DNA of 64,000 nt from NCBI GenBank assembly GCA_963714795.1, contig CAVQPS010000010.1, forward strand, positions 248,001 to 312,000, given 5' to 3'. Source of the DNA: DATIXJ01 sp963714795 (lineage in GTDB: Bacteria > Bacteroidota > Ignavibacteria > UBA10030 > SZUA-254). Of this stretch, positions 34,003 through 42,538 are shown one piece after another; the first letter of the stretch is position 1; every line of letters begins with the position of its first letter. The position numbers were made by a program, and so were the translations under genes. Under the pieces are notes generated by a model, which saw only the letters and a list, made by a program, of their open reading frames with translations, made no database searches and was not told where the DNA came from.

Positions 34003-35229
34003 GTGAGAACCGTACTTTTTATTTGCTGTACACTATTATTAATAATTCCCTGCGCACAAAGCCAAACGGCAAGCTATCCCGATTTTGAAATCGTCGAAAG
34101 CATTCCGGTCGGAACAACTTTGGCAAATGCAGACATTCGCAAAGCACATGACGTCTGGCTGGAAATGATCAAGAATGCAAAACACTCGATTGATCTTGAA
34201 GAATTCTATATCTCGACTCAAAAAGGCGAGCCGCTGGACGACATTATTGCTGCAATCGTGGAAGCCGGAAAGCGCGGCGTTACTGTTCGGTTGATCGCAG
34301 ATTCGCGGATGTACAAAACGTACCCGGAAACCATCGACATGCTCGGGAAATGTCAGAATATTTCTGTCAGAATCATCAACTATGGACAACTTGCGGGCGG
34401 CGTTCAGCATTCAAAATATTTTATCGTGGATGGAGAACAGATTTTCCTCGGGAGTCAGAATTTCGACTGGCGATCGCTCAAACATATTCATGAACTCGGG
34501 ATTCGGATCAAACACAAAGATGCAGTTGCCATTTATCAGGATGTTTTCAATATCGATTGGCAGCTTGCGGAAAAAAACGATGCGGCAATGATTCCGGCAG
34601 TCGTTCATCAGCAACAATACAAACTCCCGTTTCATATCGTTGAAGAGGGAAATGACACGCTGACATTTTTTCCGACCATGAGCCCGAAAGGATTGATCAG
34701 CGATTCTTTGTTGTGGGACGAAAGAAATATCGTCGCGCTCATCGATGCGGCTCAGCATGATGTGTTTTGTCAATTTCTCACCTACTCTCCCATTGCACGG
34801 GGCAAAAGTTATTATCCGGTATTGAACGAAGCGCTCAAACGCGCGGCCGCTCGCGGTGTCCATGTTCACATGATCGTCGCCGATTGGTCGAAATATCACC
34901 CGCTCATCGATTCGTTGGTCAGTTTATCGGAAACGCCGAATATCCAGATCAAATTCAGCGACATTCCTGATTGGTCGGGCGGTTATGTTTCCTTTGCGCG
35001 TGTCGAGCATTGCAAATATCTGGTTGTCGACAGCTTATCGTGCTGGCTCGGAACTGCCAATTGGGAAAAAGGATATTTTTACGACACGAGAAATGTCGGG
35101 GTTGTCGTATACAATCGAAAAATTACATCAACACTGCGGAGTATTTTCCTCAAAGGCTGGGATGGTCCATATACAGAATTGATTAAACGGGGCGTGGATT
35201 ATCCTCCCCGGCGTCACGGAGAAAACTGA
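34003..35229 (+). CDS. Exported phospholipase D family protein
   Basis: 408-residue secreted hydrolase or transferase of the PLD superfamily. It has a signal peptide (MRTVLFICCTLLLIIPCAQSQ; start GTG 34003) and two HxKxxxxD active-site motifs: HSKYFIVD (His 136, Lys 138, Asp 143) followed by GSQNFDWRS, and HCKYLVVD (His 336, Lys 338, Asp 343) followed by GTANWEKGYF. Two complete motifs form a single catalytic site, so activity is likely. Eukaryotic PLD3/4 and bacterial relatives act on phospholipids or nucleic acids; which applies here cannot be told. It is 3 bp downstream of the enoyl-CoA hydratase. Confidence 0.88.
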   Translation: MRTVLFICCTLLLIIPCAQSQTASYPDFEIVESIPVGTTLANADIRKAHDVWLEMIKNAKHSIDLEEFYISTQKGEPLDDIIAAIVEAGKRGVTVRLIADSRMYKTYPETIDMLGKCQNISVRIINYGQLAGGVQHSKYFIVDGEQIFLGSQNFDWRSLKHIHELGIRIKHKDAVAIYQDVFNIDWQLAEKNDAAMIPAVVHQQQYKLPFHIVEEGNDTLTFFPTMSPKGLISDSLLWDERNIVALIDAAQHDVFCQFLTYSPIARGKSYYPVLNEALKRAAARGVHVHMIVADWSKYHPLIDSLVSLSETPNIQIKFSDIPDWSGGYVSFARVEHCKYLVVDSLSCWLGTANWEKGYFYDTRNVGVVVYNRKITSTLRSIFLKGWDGPYTELIKRGVDYPPRRHGEN

Positions 35230-35269
35230 AGATCAAGTCAACAATTTTTGGAAGGCGTGCCTCTCGCCG

Positions 35270-36403
35270 TTAATCTAATTTTTTCTTGAAGCGCAAAATG
35301 CTCGCGCCGAGAACGCCTACTCCCATGCCGAGAAGTAACAATGCCTGAACCCAGAGATCGCTGATCCCCACTCCTTTCAAAATCAGTGAGCGAACCACGA
35401 CGAGATAATGGCGCATCGGGATCCCGATGGAAATGAATTGGAGGATCTTGGGCATATTTTCGACGGGGAAGGTGAACCCGGAAAGATACATCATCGGTTG
35501 AAGAATAAAGAACTGTCCCACCATCATCGCCTGTTGCTGCGTGCGGGTAATTGTCGAAACGAACAATCCGAGTCCTAACGTTGTAAGCAGAAAAAATGTC
35601 GATAATCCGATAAGCAAAGGAACGCTTCCTTTAATGGGAATGCCGAACCCGAACACCATGACCACCACGACGATCGTTGCATTGATCGCACCGATCATGG
35701 TAAACGGAATGAGTTTTCCGATAATCATCTCGGACGGACGAATCGGTGTTACCATGATCTGTTCCAGCGTACCGATTTCTTTTTCACGCACAACGGCCAT
35801 GGACGTCAAGTTCATCGTCGTGACGAGTAGCAGCAGCACGAGCACGCCCGGAACCATGTAATTTCTGCTCTTGAGATCAGGATTATACCATGCCCGCACT
35901 TGCGTGTTAATACCTTGCTGACCGGGCAGAATTTGTGACCCGCCTGACCCTTGGGCAAGAATTTTATTCGAATATTGGGCAACGATCTGTGTAGCATAAT
36001 TCAATCCGATAGTAGCAGTGTTGCCTTCACTCCCATCGACAAGAAGCTGAACATTCGCCTGCTCCTTTTTCAACATTTTATTTCCAAAATCATGAGGAAT
36101 GACAAGCGCCATGGTAACCTTATTATCGTCGAGATACGATTGCACGGCATTGTAATTGTCGGTGGCATATTCGATGGTAAAGTATCCCGACGTGACAAAT
36201 TTCTCGGCAAGCTGGCGGCTGTTTTCCGTCTTATCGAGATCACAGAGAACCATCGCGATATTTTTTACGTCAACGGAAGCCGCGAATCCAAGCAGCGTCA
36301 GTTGCAACACCGGCGCAACAAAGACAATCGGCAGGAGCTTTTTGTCCTTGAACAGTTGTCCGAATTCTTTTTTCAATATTGCTATGATGCGCTGCAAGCT
36401 CAT
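35270..36403 (-). CDS. ABC-2 type transporter permease
   Basis: 377-residue membrane subunit of an ABC exporter, last gene of a seven-gene minus-strand operon. One N-terminal helix (PIVFVAPVLQLTLLGFAAS), a large ~130-residue periplasmic domain, then about five helices (VPGVLVLLLLVTTMNLTSMAVVREKEIGTLEQ, with the conserved E-x-G-T-L-E-Q motif; MIGAINATIVVVVMVFGF; LLTTLGLGLFVSTI; LQPMMYLSGFTFPVENMP). It matches the YbhR/YhhJ-like class. It lies 4 bp after the paralogous permease; the pair probably forms a heterodimer. Confidence 0.92.
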   Translation of the reverse strand: MSLQRIIAILKKEFGQLFKDKKLLPIVFVAPVLQLTLLGFAASVDVKNIAMVLCDLDKTENSRQLAEKFVTSGYFTIEYATDNYNAVQSYLDDNKVTMALVIPHDFGNKMLKKEQANVQLLVDGSEGNTATIGLNYATQIVAQYSNKILAQGSGGSQILPGQQGINTQVRAWYNPDLKSRNYMVPGVLVLLLLVTTMNLTSMAVVREKEIGTLEQIMVTPIRPSEMIIGKLIPFTMIGAINATIVVVVMVFGFGIPIKGSVPLLIGLSTFFLLTTLGLGLFVSTITRTQQQAMMVGQFFILQPMMYLSGFTFPVENMPKILQFISIGIPMRHYLVVVRSLILKGVGISDLWVQALLLLGMGVGVLGASILRFKKKLD

Positions 36404-36407
36404 AAAG

Positions 36408-37541
36408 TTATCCCACCGTCTTCCGGAAACGCCGTATACTCACCGTCAACATGAACGCGATAAAGATGCAGAGATAAACGACTTGGTCCCAAAATGCCGA
36501 AATCCCCACACCTTTTAATATGATGCTGCGAAGAATCACAAGATAAAATTTTGCCGGTGTAATGTTGGAAATTACCTGAAGCCACCACGGCATACTGCGA
36601 AGGGGAAACATAAACCCCGAAAGCATGATCGTCGGCAACATCGAAAACAGAGACGCCAGTTGAAAAGCAACTTGCTGGCTGTCGGAAATAGCCGAAACGT
36701 ACAAACCGATAGACAATGCGGCAAGAATAAACAACAGAGTAGCAAAAAACAGAAGAAGGATGCTTCCTTTAATGACCACGTCAAAAAGAAAATATGCCGC
36801 CGTTAAGACGAGCGTTGCGGCGACGAGCGAAATTAACGCATACGGAATCATTTTACCGACAATAAGTTCCACCGAAGTAATGGGAGATACGTCGATTTGC
36901 TCGATCGTGTTTCTTTCTTTCTCTTTCACGATAGAAAGCGAGGTTGCGATAACCCCGGTGATCGCCAGAATAAATCCAACGAGTCCAGGAACGAGAAACT
37001 TTGCACTTTTCAACTCGGGGTTGTACCAAATACGCGCGTCGAGCTGAAGCGGGATGTAATTTTTTCGTCCGATCTTTGCGAGATTTGTGAGGATGATTTT
37101 TTGAGAATACTGAAGTGCAACGACCTGCGCATACCCGACAATGGTTGTTGCCGAATTCGCATCCGTCCCGTCGACAAGCACCTGGATATTGACAGGCTGA
37201 TTTGAGTAAAGTTGCTGAGAAAAATCATGCGGTATGATCAGGGCACATTTGACTTTTCCATCATCCAGCAGATCGGTCGCTTCGGATGAAGAGGATAGCA
37301 TCTCGACATAATCGAAATATCCGGAGTTAATGTATGAGTTGACAAATTCCCTGCTCGTCGAAGATTTTTCTTCGTCATACACGGCCATTTTAATATGCTG
37401 GACATCCCAATTCAACGCATAACCGTTCAGCAGCAGCAGCAATGCAGGCACCAGCGTCAGAATGGCAAGGACACGCTTGTCCCTTCGAATCTGACGAAAT
37501 TCTTTTATAATAATGGGCCGCAAACGACGAAATATTTTCAT
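36408..37541 (-). CDS. ABC-2 type transporter permease
   Basis: 377-residue paralogue of the downstream permease, with the same layout: N-terminal helix (RVLAILTLVPALLLLLNGYAL), periplasmic domain, then the membrane block LVPGLVGFILAITGVIATSLSIVKEKERNTIEQI, ILLLFFATLLFILAALSIGL and MLPTIMLSGFMFPLRSMPWW. In the E-x-G-T motif the sequence is KERNTIEQ. It follows the second ATPase by 3 bp. Together with its neighbour, the two ATPases, HlyD and TolC, it forms a tripartite efflux system. Confidence 0.92.
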   Translation of the reverse strand: MKIFRRLRPIIIKEFRQIRRDKRVLAILTLVPALLLLLNGYALNWDVQHIKMAVYDEEKSSTSREFVNSYINSGYFDYVEMLSSSSEATDLLDDGKVKCALIIPHDFSQQLYSNQPVNIQVLVDGTDANSATTIVGYAQVVALQYSQKIILTNLAKIGRKNYIPLQLDARIWYNPELKSAKFLVPGLVGFILAITGVIATSLSIVKEKERNTIEQIDVSPITSVELIVGKMIPYALISLVAATLVLTAAYFLFDVVIKGSILLLFFATLLFILAALSIGLYVSAISDSQQVAFQLASLFSMLPTIMLSGFMFPLRSMPWWLQVISNITPAKFYLVILRSIILKGVGISAFWDQVVYLCIFIAFMLTVSIRRFRKTVG

Positions 37542-37544
37542 ACG

Positions 37545-38483
37545 CTATGCTACCTTCTTTGCTTCTTGATCAAGCAAGTAAATAAAAACATCCTCGAGCG
37601 AAGGGCTTCGTCGTTCGATCTTATTATAGCCGATCCCGTTTTTTTTCAGCAACGCATCGATCTGAATTTTTGCCGATTGTTCTTCCGGCACGCTGACATG
37701 AAGAAACGTCCCGAACACCGATGTCTCGAGCGCCCACGGTTCTTTTTCAATCAACGACATCGCGTCGATAACTTTCGAACATTGGACTTCAAGGATCGGC
37801 GTTTTGATATAATTTTCTTTCAGTTCTTTGGGACTGCCGCCGGCAATAATTTTTCCGGCATTGATGAGGATAATATCGTTGCAATACTCCGCTTCTTCCA
37901 TAAAGTGGGTTGTGACCAGAACCGTAACGCCGTGGGCGGAAAGCTCGTAAATCAATTCCCAGAATTTTCTTCGCATAACGGGATCCACACCGCTGGTCGG
38001 CTCGTCGAGAAAAACAATTTTGGGCTGATGCAAAACCGAACAGCCGAGCGCGAGACGCTGCTTCCATCCTCCCGAAAGCGTTCCCGTAATACTCTTTTCC
38101 CTGCCGTGAAGATTCGCAATGTCGTACACCCATTGTTTTCGTTCTTCAATGGCACTGTTCGTCATTCCGTAGACCCGGCCGTAGAAATTGATATTTTCCT
38201 CGACCGTTAAATCTTCGTAGAGAGAAAATTTTTGGGACATATAGCCGATGGCAGCTTTTATTTTCTCGGGTTCATCGTTGATGTCAAAACCTCCGACACG
38301 TGCGGTTCCTTCCGTGGATTGAAGAAGTCCGCATAGCATGCGGATCGTTGTCGATTTCCCTGCCCCGTTTGCCCCGAGGAATCCGAACACTTCGCCCGGC
38401 TTGACTTCGAAATTGACATGATCAACGGCGGTAAAATCGCCGAAACGTTTCGTAAGATTTTTGACCTCGATGATCGAACTCAT
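37545..38483 (-). CDS. ABC transporter ATP-binding protein
   Basis: 312-residue ATPase of a drug/antimicrobial export ABC system. Walker A GANGAGKSTTIRML, Q-loop SQKFSLYEDLTV, signature LSGGWKQRLALG, Walker B IVFLDEPTSGVDPVMRRKF, and switch His in TTHFMEEAE are complete. The C-terminal ~80 residues are the usual accessory domain of YbhF-type exporters. The start overlaps the upstream TolC gene stop by 4 bp. Second ATPase of the operon; the two could act as a heterodimer with the two permeases. Confidence 0.93.
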   Translation of the reverse strand: MSSIIEVKNLTKRFGDFTAVDHVNFEVKPGEVFGFLGANGAGKSTTIRMLCGLLQSTEGTARVGGFDINDEPEKIKAAIGYMSQKFSLYEDLTVEENINFYGRVYGMTNSAIEERKQWVYDIANLHGREKSITGTLSGGWKQRLALGCSVLHQPKIVFLDEPTSGVDPVMRRKFWELIYELSAHGVTVLVTTHFMEEAEYCNDIILINAGKIIAGGSPKELKENYIKTPILEVQCSKVIDAMSLIEKEPWALETSVFGTFLHVSVPEEQSAKIQIDALLKKNGIGYNKIERRSPSLEDVFIYLLDQEAKKVA

Positions 38484-39826
38484 CGGCGGAGTTCCGTTTC
38501 GTCCGGCAACGAGTCACCGATCGATTTTTTCAATGTCGCCTGGGCAATTTCCAGCTCGACAAGCGCGCTGGTGTAATTTGTTTTTGCCTGCAGAAGGGCA
38601 ACATCTGCATCGAGCAATTCCGTCGACGTGGAAAGACCGGATTTATACTTGTCCCCTGTTGTCCGCACGTTTTCTTCCGCCTGGTCGACACCAATTTTTG
38701 CAACGTCGATTTTTTCTCCTGCCCTCCCGACGGCAAGGACATTGCGTTTAATTTCGAGAGAAATATTATCTTTCATCTGATCAAAGAGAATTTCGTTCTG
38801 CGAGAGTGTCGCTTTTGCCTGATCGACTTCCGACGAGGTAGCACCCCAATTCCAGACATCAAATTGCACCTGCACCCCGATATCCCACGTCGACTTAAAC
38901 GCGTCGATCGTCGGAAAATACCGGGCGTTCGGGCGATTATAATAATAATTTCCGGTCAGAAAGATTTGCGGAAAATAATTTCCCTGCGCCGCGGTGACAG
39001 TCGCCTTCGATGCTTCGATACGCGAGTACAACGACTGCACATCCGGACGGGAGTTGAATGCTTGCTCCAACAACTCCGGAAACAGTCTGCTTCCGGAAAT
39101 ACGAGTCGTATCATTCGGAGCCGATGTCAATTCGATTTGGGTTTCTATCGGCTGGCCGATAATGTTGTTTAAATTCATCATCGCAACATCGACATCGTTC
39201 ATAGCATCGATTTGCATAAGCTTTGCATTGGAAAGCTGCACTTCAATCTTCAATAAATCATTTCGCGTTGCCAGGCCTGCGTTCATTAAATTTTTTGTAT
39301 CATTATGATACGTTTGGAGACGGTTAACATTTTCGTCGGATAATTTTTTTGTCTCCAGATTTTGATACAGCAACCAGTAAGCAGAAGTGACATTCAAGGT
39401 CAGCTCGGCTTTATCGTTTTTATAATCCGATTCGGTTGCCTTCGCTATATATTCAGCAGCCCGCGCATTACTCCGTAATTTGAATCCCGTAAAGATCGGT
39501 TGCTGAACGGTAATTCGTGAAGAATAATTATCGAGAACCACCGGTGAAATGACAAGGGGCTGCGGATTTCCTAACAACCCTGCAGGAATTTCGAAAGGGG
39601 TAACATCGCTCAGCCGTGAATACCCGCCGGCAACGGTTATCGACGGCAATAAATTCGCATTTGATTCACTCGATCGTGCCGAAGCAGCGTCCACTTTCGT
39701 CCGGGATACGGAAAGCATTTTGGATCGTTCCTGTCCAAGCTTGATTGCGTCTTCCAGACTTAACCGTTGTGGGATTTGCCCAAAAAGAGTAACAGGAATC
39801 AGGATCAATGCAGCAATCAATTTCAT
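38480..39826 (-). CDS. TolC family outer membrane efflux protein
   Basis: 448-residue outer-membrane channel. A signal peptide (MKLIAALILIPVTLFGQ) is followed by the OEP repeat pattern: LSLEDAIKLGQERSKMLSV, LLPSITVAGGYSRL, VTSAYWLLYQNLETKKLSDENVNRLQTYHNDTKNLMNAGLATRNDLLK in the first half, and FPELLEQAFNSRPDVQSLYS, QGNYFPQIFLTGNYYY, DQAEENVRTTGDKYKSGLSTSTELLDADVALLQAK in the second. The two halves are the duplicated barrel/helix units of TolC. Its position between two ATPase genes of the same operon indicates the cognate channel of this exporter. Confidence 0.93.
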   Translation of the reverse strand: MKLIAALILIPVTLFGQIPQRLSLEDAIKLGQERSKMLSVSRTKVDAASARSSESNANLLPSITVAGGYSRLSDVTPFEIPAGLLGNPQPLVISPVVLDNYSSRITVQQPIFTGFKLRSNARAAEYIAKATESDYKNDKAELTLNVTSAYWLLYQNLETKKLSDENVNRLQTYHNDTKNLMNAGLATRNDLLKIEVQLSNAKLMQIDAMNDVDVAMMNLNNIIGQPIETQIELTSAPNDTTRISGSRLFPELLEQAFNSRPDVQSLYSRIEASKATVTAAQGNYFPQIFLTGNYYYNRPNARYFPTIDAFKSTWDIGVQVQFDVWNWGATSSEVDQAKATLSQNEILFDQMKDNISLEIKRNVLAVGRAGEKIDVAKIGVDQAEENVRTTGDKYKSGLSTSTELLDADVALLQAKTNYTSALVELEIAQATLKKSIGDSLPDETELRR

Positions 39827-40779
39827 AATGAAACCTCAGCTTGTTCCGTATGAGTGAGAAGAGAAACGAAAACATTTTCAAGAGAAGGAGGAATCACCCG
39901 CCAACCCGAAATTTGAATGCCGTTCTTTTGAAAAATCGATTCGATCGCGGAAATATCCTTCGAAGAATCATTCACAATGACATTCAACCGATCGCCGAAT
40001 GCCTGTACTTCCCGGCACAGTCGATCGGGATGGTCCCTCAGCAACATAAATCCATCACGGACCCGATCACAAACAATTTCAACGACATCCCCGTGCATTT
40101 CAGTTTTGAGGTCTATTGGTGGCCCCATTTTCATGATTTGTCCTTTATTCATGAGAGCGACGCGTGAACACCGCTCCGCTTCATCGAGATACGGCGTACT
40201 CATAATGATAGTAATTCCTGTTTTAAGTAAACTGGAAAGGACCTTCCAAAAATCCCGCCGGGAAACCGGGTCAACACCCGTTGTCGGCTCGTCGAGCAGG
40301 ATGACTTCCGGGGTATGGATGAGTGTGCATGCGAGAGCCAATTTCTGTTTCATGCCGCCGGAGAGTTTTTCCGCCAGGCGTTTCCGAAAAGGTGTCAGGC
40401 GTGTAAATTCCAATAATTCATTTCTTCGTTCCGTATAATCGTACACGCCGTGAATTTCTGCAAAGAACTCGATATTCTCGTCGATGGTCAAGTCACCATA
40501 GAGACTGAACTTTTGCGATAGATATCCGATTCGTTTCCTGACTTCTTCCGTCTGTTTCGCCACATCAAACCCTGCGACATGCATTTCTCCGGATGTTGGA
40601 ACCGTGATACCGCAGAGCATTCGAATGAGCGTCGTTTTCCCGGAACCGTCGGGACCGACAAGAGCGAACATTTCACCCTTTTCGATTTCGAGAGATACAT
40701 CGTCAACGGCAATCAATTCTGCTTTGCCGCGCCCTCCCCCGAATTTTTTAGTAACGGACTTTATTTCGATGATGCCCAT
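39823..40779 (-). CDS. ABC transporter ATP-binding protein
   Basis: 318-residue ATPase, first of two in the operon. Walker A GPDGSGKTTLIRMLCG, Q-loop SQKFSLYGDLTI, signature LSGGMKQKLALA, Walker B VILLDEPTTGVDPVSRRDF; the switch position is MSTPYLDEAE, where the usual switch His is replaced by Pro/Tyr context (STPYLDEAE versus TTHFMEEAE in the paralogue). That may mean this ATPase is the degenerate half of a heterodimer; an alignment would test it. Stop and start overlap TolC by 4 bp. Confidence 0.92.
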   Translation of the reverse strand: MGIIEIKSVTKKFGGGRGKAELIAVDDVSLEIEKGEMFALVGPDGSGKTTLIRMLCGITVPTSGEMHVAGFDVAKQTEEVRKRIGYLSQKFSLYGDLTIDENIEFFAEIHGVYDYTERRNELLEFTRLTPFRKRLAEKLSGGMKQKLALACTLIHTPEVILLDEPTTGVDPVSRRDFWKVLSSLLKTGITIIMSTPYLDEAERCSRVALMNKGQIMKMGPPIDLKTEMHGDVVEIVCDRVRDGFMLLRDHPDRLCREVQAFGDRLNVIVNDSSKDISAIESIFQKNGIQISGWRVIPPSLENVFVSLLTHTEQAEVSL

Positions 40780-40782
40780 ACT

Positions 40783-41703
40783 TCAGTGCGCGGCCGAGTA
40801 CAAGTATGCATCCGCCGGCATACCGGGCTTTAAGGTTTGATCGGTGTTCGGTATTTCAATTTTCACACCGAAAACAAGTTTTGTTCTGTCTTCTTTTGTC
40901 TGAACGTTTTTCGGCGTAAATTCGGCGATCGAAGAAATATACGTCACGGAACCTTCGAACGCCTTTTTCGGTGCGCCGTCGACATACACTTTCGCTTCCT
41001 GACCAAGATGCACTTTCGTCAGCTCTTCGTCATTGACATAAATCGTCAGTTTCACTTTATCAAGATAGGTAAGACGAAGAAGATTCGCACCGACAGTTTC
41101 ATATTCTCCCGGCTCGACTGCACGCAGGGTAATCGTTCCTGCCGAAGGCGCAGTGACATACGAATCATGGATCTTCTTTTTCAGCAGATCGACTTGCGCT
41201 TCCGCATTATCCCTCTTTTGACGCGCGGCATCGATTTCTTCTTTTCGCAAACCTTGTTTCAGTTTCTCGTAGGTTTGCTGAGTGGAAATATATCTTGCGT
41301 AGGCGTCGTCGTATTGTTTTTGTGTAATTGTTTGGGAAGCGAGTAAATCTTTCATACGAACATAATCTGCTTCCGCAGTTTTATATTCCGCTTCGGCCTG
41401 GATGATGTCCTCTTTTCGCGATCCCTCCACGGCGAGCTTATAGGCAGACTCGAACGACTCCGCGTTTGCAACCGCCTGACGAAGTTGGATTTGAAATTCC
41501 GTATCGTCGATGATGACCAGGGTATCCCCGGCAACAACGCGCACTCCCTCGTCAACGCGGACCTCTTTTATTTTACCGGCAACCTCCGCACTGATGTCCA
41601 CATCGGTTCCCTCAATCGTGCCGGACGCGGAAATATCAGATCCATCGCCACCGGAACAACCGATGATGATGACCGACAGCCAAATCAAAAGAAAATATTT
41701 CAT
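40783..41703 (-). CDS. HlyD family secretion (membrane fusion) lipoprotein
   Basis: 306-residue periplasmic adaptor. The N-terminus MKYFLLIWLSVIIIGCSGG is a lipoprotein signal (Cys ~16). Biotinyl-lipoyl half-motifs (SGTIEGTDVDISAEVAGKIKEVRVDEGVRVVAGDTLVIID and VTAPSAGTITLRAVEPGEYETVGANLLRLTYLD) flank a long coiled-coil hairpin (residues ~85-165, with KQYDDAYARYISTQQTYEKL). It links the inner-membrane ABC unit to TolC. Its start overlaps the TetR gene by 4 bp, so it is translated from the same transcript. Confidence 0.93.
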   Translation of the reverse strand: MKYFLLIWLSVIIIGCSGGDGSDISASGTIEGTDVDISAEVAGKIKEVRVDEGVRVVAGDTLVIIDDTEFQIQLRQAVANAESFESAYKLAVEGSRKEDIIQAEAEYKTAEADYVRMKDLLASQTITQKQYDDAYARYISTQQTYEKLKQGLRKEEIDAARQKRDNAEAQVDLLKKKIHDSYVTAPSAGTITLRAVEPGEYETVGANLLRLTYLDKVKLTIYVNDEELTKVHLGQEAKVYVDGAPKKAFEGSVTYISSIAEFTPKNVQTKEDRTKLVFGVKIEIPNTDQTLKPGMPADAYLYSAAH

Positions 41704-42362
41704 TGTTGTCCCGTATAATGATGTTGTAAGATTTTCTTGTGGAATTGTTTCCGCGCGCTTTCCGTCAAAATACCGTCGAGAAAAACGCGCAATATGGTTT
41801 TTAATGCTTCTTCGGTCGAGAACGAATTATTCGTAAGAATATCGGGATTGACCACACCCTGCACCGAGCTGATGTACATTAAAATCATGACTTCCTTATT
41901 CACGTCGGAGCGCACTAAATCACGCTGTACTCCTTCATCGACCATCCTGCCCATGGAGTCCTGGATGATTTGTTTTCTCATTTCTTCTATTCGTTTCCAC
42001 AAATCCGGGCGATGGCGCCGCACGTCATCGAGCATCTGTTTACTGACGTGACATGCCATGCGTCCGACCGCCGTCCACATCGTATATAATTTCGAGATAA
42101 AGTCATCAGGAGAATTCAAAATATTTTTCATTTTGCCGCTCATCTCTTCCACCTGCCAGTCGATGACGGCATTCAGCAATTCTTCTTTACTTTCAAAATA
42201 TTGGTACATGGTTTTTTTGCTGATGCCGAGGTCCTGAGAAAGTTCATCCATGGTGACCTTTGAGAATCCGGCGGCAAAAAACCTTTCCCGCGCATGTTCT
42301 ATAACTCTTTGCTTGGATATTTCGTTCATTTTATAAACTTTATAAGTATTATTAGTTTCCAT
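41700..42362 (-). CDS. TetR family transcriptional regulator
   Basis: First gene of the efflux operon, probably its repressor. The N-terminal helix-turn-helix reads RVIEHARERFFAAGFSKVTMDELSQDLGISKKTMYQYFESKEELLNAVI, textbook TetR; the C-terminal ~150 residues form the ligand-binding domain. The start is METNNTYK at 42362 or MNEISKQ at 42329; an earlier in-frame Met at 42383 is less likely. A palindrome overlapping the -10 box of its promoter lies ~50-75 bp upstream (see 42413), suggesting autorepression and induction by an exported compound. Confidence 0.9.
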   Translation of the reverse strand: METNNTYKVYKMNEISKQRVIEHARERFFAAGFSKVTMDELSQDLGISKKTMYQYFESKEELLNAVIDWQVEEMSGKMKNILNSPDDFISKLYTMWTAVGRMACHVSKQMLDDVRRHRPDLWKRIEEMRKQIIQDSMGRMVDEGVQRDLVRSDVNKEVMILMYISSVQGVVNPDILTNNSFSTEEALKTILRVFLDGILTESARKQFHKKILQHHYTGQQ

Positions 42363-42412
42363 AATTAAATAAAAAAACTGCAAATGCAGTCAAAATTAGC
42401 TATTTAGAAACT

Positions 42413-42435
42413 TTGGAAACTTATTACGTTTCCAA
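42413..42435. promoter_or_regulatory. Palindromic operator of the efflux operon
   Basis: TTGGAAAC-N7-GTTTCCAA, 8-bp perfect arms. It overlaps the -10 box of the minus-strand promoter (42434-42439). A related half site (AGAAACTT) lies next to it. Likely binding site of the TetR regulator encoded first in the operon. Confidence 0.75.
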
Positions 42436-42462
42436 TATATGATTAAATTTTGATTTTGTCAA
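42434..42462 (-). promoter_or_regulatory. Sigma70-like promoter of the efflux operon
   Basis: On the minus strand TTGACA (42457-42462) and TATATT (42434-42439), spacer exactly 17 bp, ~70-100 bp upstream of the TetR start. It is the clearest promoter in the window. The operator palindrome begins within its -10 box. Confidence 0.8.
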
Positions 42463-42538
42463 GTTGTGTAAATAGAAAATAGACAATAGACCCCTTCTTT
42501 GATTTAATCCAGAGGATCGAAATTATGAAATCCGGTTG

